Shown here: positions 62,139-64,000 of the stretch, in pieces | Layout: each line of letters starts with the position of its first letter | Position numbering within the stretch: the first letter of the stretch is position 1 | Notes under the pieces: model-generated | The model's input: the letters and a program-made list of their open reading frames with translations, nothing else | Databases searched by the model: none | What the model was told of the DNA's origin: nothing | Made by a program: the position numbers and the translations under genes | Source: Bacillota bacterium | GTDB lineage: Bacteria; Bacillota; Clostridia; Oscillospirales; Acutalibacteraceae | DNA: 64,000 bases | Direction of reading: 5' to 3' | Assembly: GCA_023418995.1 (NCBI GenBank) | Contig: JAEZYP010000044.1 | Span: 248,001 to 312,000 of the forward strand

Positions 62139-63418
62139 ATATTATTAAAGAAATAAAAAGCGAACGTGTCGGCGATAAATATTATGAAGTAATTCATTCA
62201 ACCGGATTAAGAATTTTCATTTATCCCAAGGAGCATAACAATTCGGCATATGCCGTTTTCGGTACAAAGTACGGATCGATCGACAATTCGTTTAAAACCT
62301 CCGATGATACGGAACCGAACAGCGTTCCGGCGGGCATAGCCCACTATCTGGAACATAAGCTTTTTGAAAGTGAAGACGGAGACGCGTTTACCCGTTATGC
62401 AAAGACAGGAGCGTCCGCAAACGCTTATACTTCATTTGATTCAACCTGTTATTTGTTTTCATGCACAGAAAATTTTTATGAGTCTCTCGAGATACTGTTG
62501 GACTTTGTACAGTCTCCGTACTTTACGGAAGAAACCGTAAAAAAGGAACAGGGCATTATCGGTCAGGAAATTCGTATGTATGACGACGATCCGCATTGGC
62601 GCGTCCTGTTCAATCTACTGGGTGCGCTGTACCATAATCACCCTGTGAAAATTGATATTGCAGGCTCTGTTGAGAGTATCGCTGAAATAACGCCTGAGCT
62701 ATTGTATAAATGTTACCATACGTTTTATAATTTAAACAACATGGTGCTATGTGTCGCTGGAAATGTAGAATATGAAAAGGTTCTGGAGCTTTGCGATAAA
62801 ATGCTTAAGCCCTCTAAACCGATACAGCTGGAGAAAATTTTCAAGGAGGAACCGCTGGAAATTGTAAAAAGCAGAGTAGAACAGAAGCTTTCCGTGTCCT
62901 CACCTCTGTTTCAATTCGGGTTTAAAGAACCGGCTTCGAAAAACCGTTCGACGGTTCAGGAAATCGCCAATACGGAAATTCTTCTGGAGCTTCTGGCATC
63001 GGATGCTTCCCCATTGTTCCGCCGACTGCTGGATGCCGGTCTGATAAACCAATCCTCCTTTTCCTATGAGTATTTTGAAGGCTCGGGATATGCCGCCGTT
63101 ATTTTTTCCGGTGAGTCTAAGGATCCCGACGCGGTTGCCTGTGAAATCAAACAGGAAATTGCGACAATCAGAGAAAAGGGGATTGATCCCGCAGCGTTTG
63201 AACGATCAAAGAAGTCGGTTTACGGTCGAATCATTTCATCGTTTAACAGCGTTGATTATCTGGCAAACGCAATGGCGGCCGATGCCTTTTCTGGCAGGGA
63301 GTTGTTTGAGTATATTGATTCTGTCGCAAAGGCAGATATCAATTCTGTACAAAATCAGTTAAACACTCAGCTAAATCAGGAGTATTCCGCACTGTCTGTC
63401 GTAAAACCTCTTGACTGA
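62135..63418 (+). CDS. YmfH-like M16-family zinc peptidase (active-site subunit)
   Basis: 427 residues. The inverted zinc motif HYLEH is at about residues 69-73 (AHYLEHKLFE) and the distal Glu lies in GIIGQEIRMYDDDPHW near 143. It pairs with the preceding inactive subunit to make one heterodimeric protease. EF-P modification is the known association in B. subtilis; no EF-P gene is in this window. Start is in an ATGA overlap. Confidence 0.9.
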   Translation: MNIIKEIKSERVGDKYYEVIHSTGLRIFIYPKEHNNSAYAVFGTKYGSIDNSFKTSDDTEPNSVPAGIAHYLEHKLFESEDGDAFTRYAKTGASANAYTSFDSTCYLFSCTENFYESLEILLDFVQSPYFTEETVKKEQGIIGQEIRMYDDDPHWRVLFNLLGALYHNHPVKIDIAGSVESIAEITPELLYKCYHTFYNLNNMVLCVAGNVEYEKVLELCDKMLKPSKPIQLEKIFKEEPLEIVKSRVEQKLSVSSPLFQFGFKEPASKNRSTVQEIANTEILLELLASDASPLFRRLLDAGLINQSSFSYEYFEGSGYAAVIFSGESKDPDAVACEIKQEIATIREKGIDPAAFERSKKSVYGRIISSFNSVDYLANAMAADAFSGRELFEYIDSVAKADINSVQNQLNTQLNQEYSALSVVKPLD

Positions 63419-63491
63419 AAATACTGCAATTAACGGTTTTCGCGCAGCTTGTACGGTTTAGAATTAAATTAGCGAGAAAAGAGGAAGTCAT

Positions 63492-64000
63492 ATGTATCAT
63501 GTGCAATTTCCGAATCTAAACATTAATATTACGATTAACCCAAAAGCGTTTTCTATTGGTACTTTAAACGTTCAATGGTACGGAGTAATTATCGCGGTCG
63601 GTTTTTTGCTGGCATTTTTTTATGCCATGGTAAGCAGTAAAAAATTTCGTATTAACGAAGATAAACTTCTTGACGCGGTAATCATCGGAATTATTGGTGG
63701 AATTATCGGTGCAAGGGCTTATTATGTTCTTTTTTCTACCAGTGATCAGTATATCAAAAACCCGATCAGCGCGCTTTATATCTGGGAAGGTGGTCTCGGC
63801 ATTTACGGTGGCATCATCGGCGGTGTTCTCTGTGGCGCGTTAATCGCAAAATTCCATAAAATTAATGTTGCCACTGTGTTAGACCTGGCGGCTCTCGGCT
63901 TTTTAATCGGGCAAGCCATCGGACGCTGGGGCAATTTTGTGAATCAAGAGGCGTTTGGTGTCGAAACCAATCTTCCCTGGGGAATGGTAAGTGAAAATAC
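63492..64000 (+). CDS. lgt: Prolipoprotein diacylglyceryl transferase (3' end beyond window)
   Basis: 169 complete codons from ATG 63492, with GAGGAAG upstream, before the window ends. The Lgt signature GQAIGRWGNFVNQEAFG is at about residues 142-158, preceded by several membrane helices and GGLGIYGGIIGG. It adds diacylglycerol to the lipobox Cys of prolipoproteins, such as the two lipoproteins in this window. The frame is open to the window edge. Confidence 0.93.
   Translation, partial: MYHVQFPNLNINITINPKAFSIGTLNVQWYGVIIAVGFLLAFFYAMVSSKKFRINEDKLLDAVIIGIIGGIIGARAYYVLFSTSDQYIKNPISALYIWEGGLGIYGGIIGGVLCGALIAKFHKINVATVLDLAALGFLIGQAIGRWGNFVNQEAFGVETNLPWGMVSEN

Noticed and set aside
1..64000. CRISPR arrays, tRNA or rRNA genes, insertion sequences, prophage
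   Set aside because: No regularly spaced repeats, no tRNA or rRNA sequences, and no transposase, integrase or phage structural genes were recognised.

Overview
This 64 kb window is a chromosomal segment of an endospore-forming, low-to-mid GC Gram-positive bacterium of the class Clostridia. The style of the proteins suggests the Oscillospirales/Ruminococcaceae-like branch; that placement is inference from protein character and gene order, not from a marker-gene search. The clues are PolC, a tRNA-Phe T-box, IreB, spoIIGA-sigE, sigG, a CotF-type coat protein, dipicolinate synthase and the YmfF/YmfH pair. I see no rRNA, tRNA, CRISPR array, intact insertion sequence or prophage. Most of the window is conserved housekeeping chromosome, with two gene-poor patches (about 27.6-28.1 kb and 59.3-59.7 kb).

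Layout. 0-1.4 kb: NfeD-like protein (cut by the window edge) and its SPFH partner. 1.4-7.1 kb: purine operon purE-purM-purN-IMP cyclohydrolase-AICAR transformylase-purD, preceded by a promoter, a 31-codon ORF and an intrinsic terminator that look like an attenuation leader or a separate tiny gene. 7.1-12.6 kb, minus strand: a small conserved protein, ireB, pheT, pheS with a T-box leader, and a LacI-family repressor. 12.7-16.7 kb: malQ-glgP behind a strong promoter with a LacI-type palindrome just downstream. 16.8-20.9 kb: membrane protein, acpS, nnr, lipoprotein, mazF-type toxin without an antitoxin gene, and two small spore-coat-like genes. 21.0-25.4 kb: spoIIGA-sigE and sigG, separated by a DNA glycosylase and cca on the opposite strand. 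25.5-27.6 kb: GT-C membrane glycosyltransferase. 28.1-29.0 kb: ppa and a YlmC/YmxH sporulation protein.

29.2-41.6 kb: the long conserved run rpsB-tsf, pyrH-frr-uppS-cdsA-dxr-rseP-ispG-polC, covering translation, lipid carrier, phospholipid and isoprenoid precursors, and replication. 41.7-47.9 kb: histidine operon hisZ-G-D-C-B-A-I-E with its own promoter and candidate operator, notably without hisH and hisF. 48.0-50.6 kb: lipoprotein, an RluA-family pseudouridine synthase (minus) and pyrE. 50.7-56.2 kb: radC-uvrB-uvrA. 56.3-59.3 kb: murC (minus) and the divergent dpaA-dpaB pair behind a possible mother-cell sigma promoter. 59.7-64 kb: an EamA transporter (minus), the YmfF/YmfH pair, and lgt running off the right edge.

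I found no clearly new multi-gene system. The best leads are the leader in front of purE, the split PurH activities, the incomplete histidine operon with a palindrome over its promoter, the LacI operator at malQ, the orphan MazF, and promoter elements matching sporulation sigma factors in front of spoIIGA, sigG, ylmC and dpaA.
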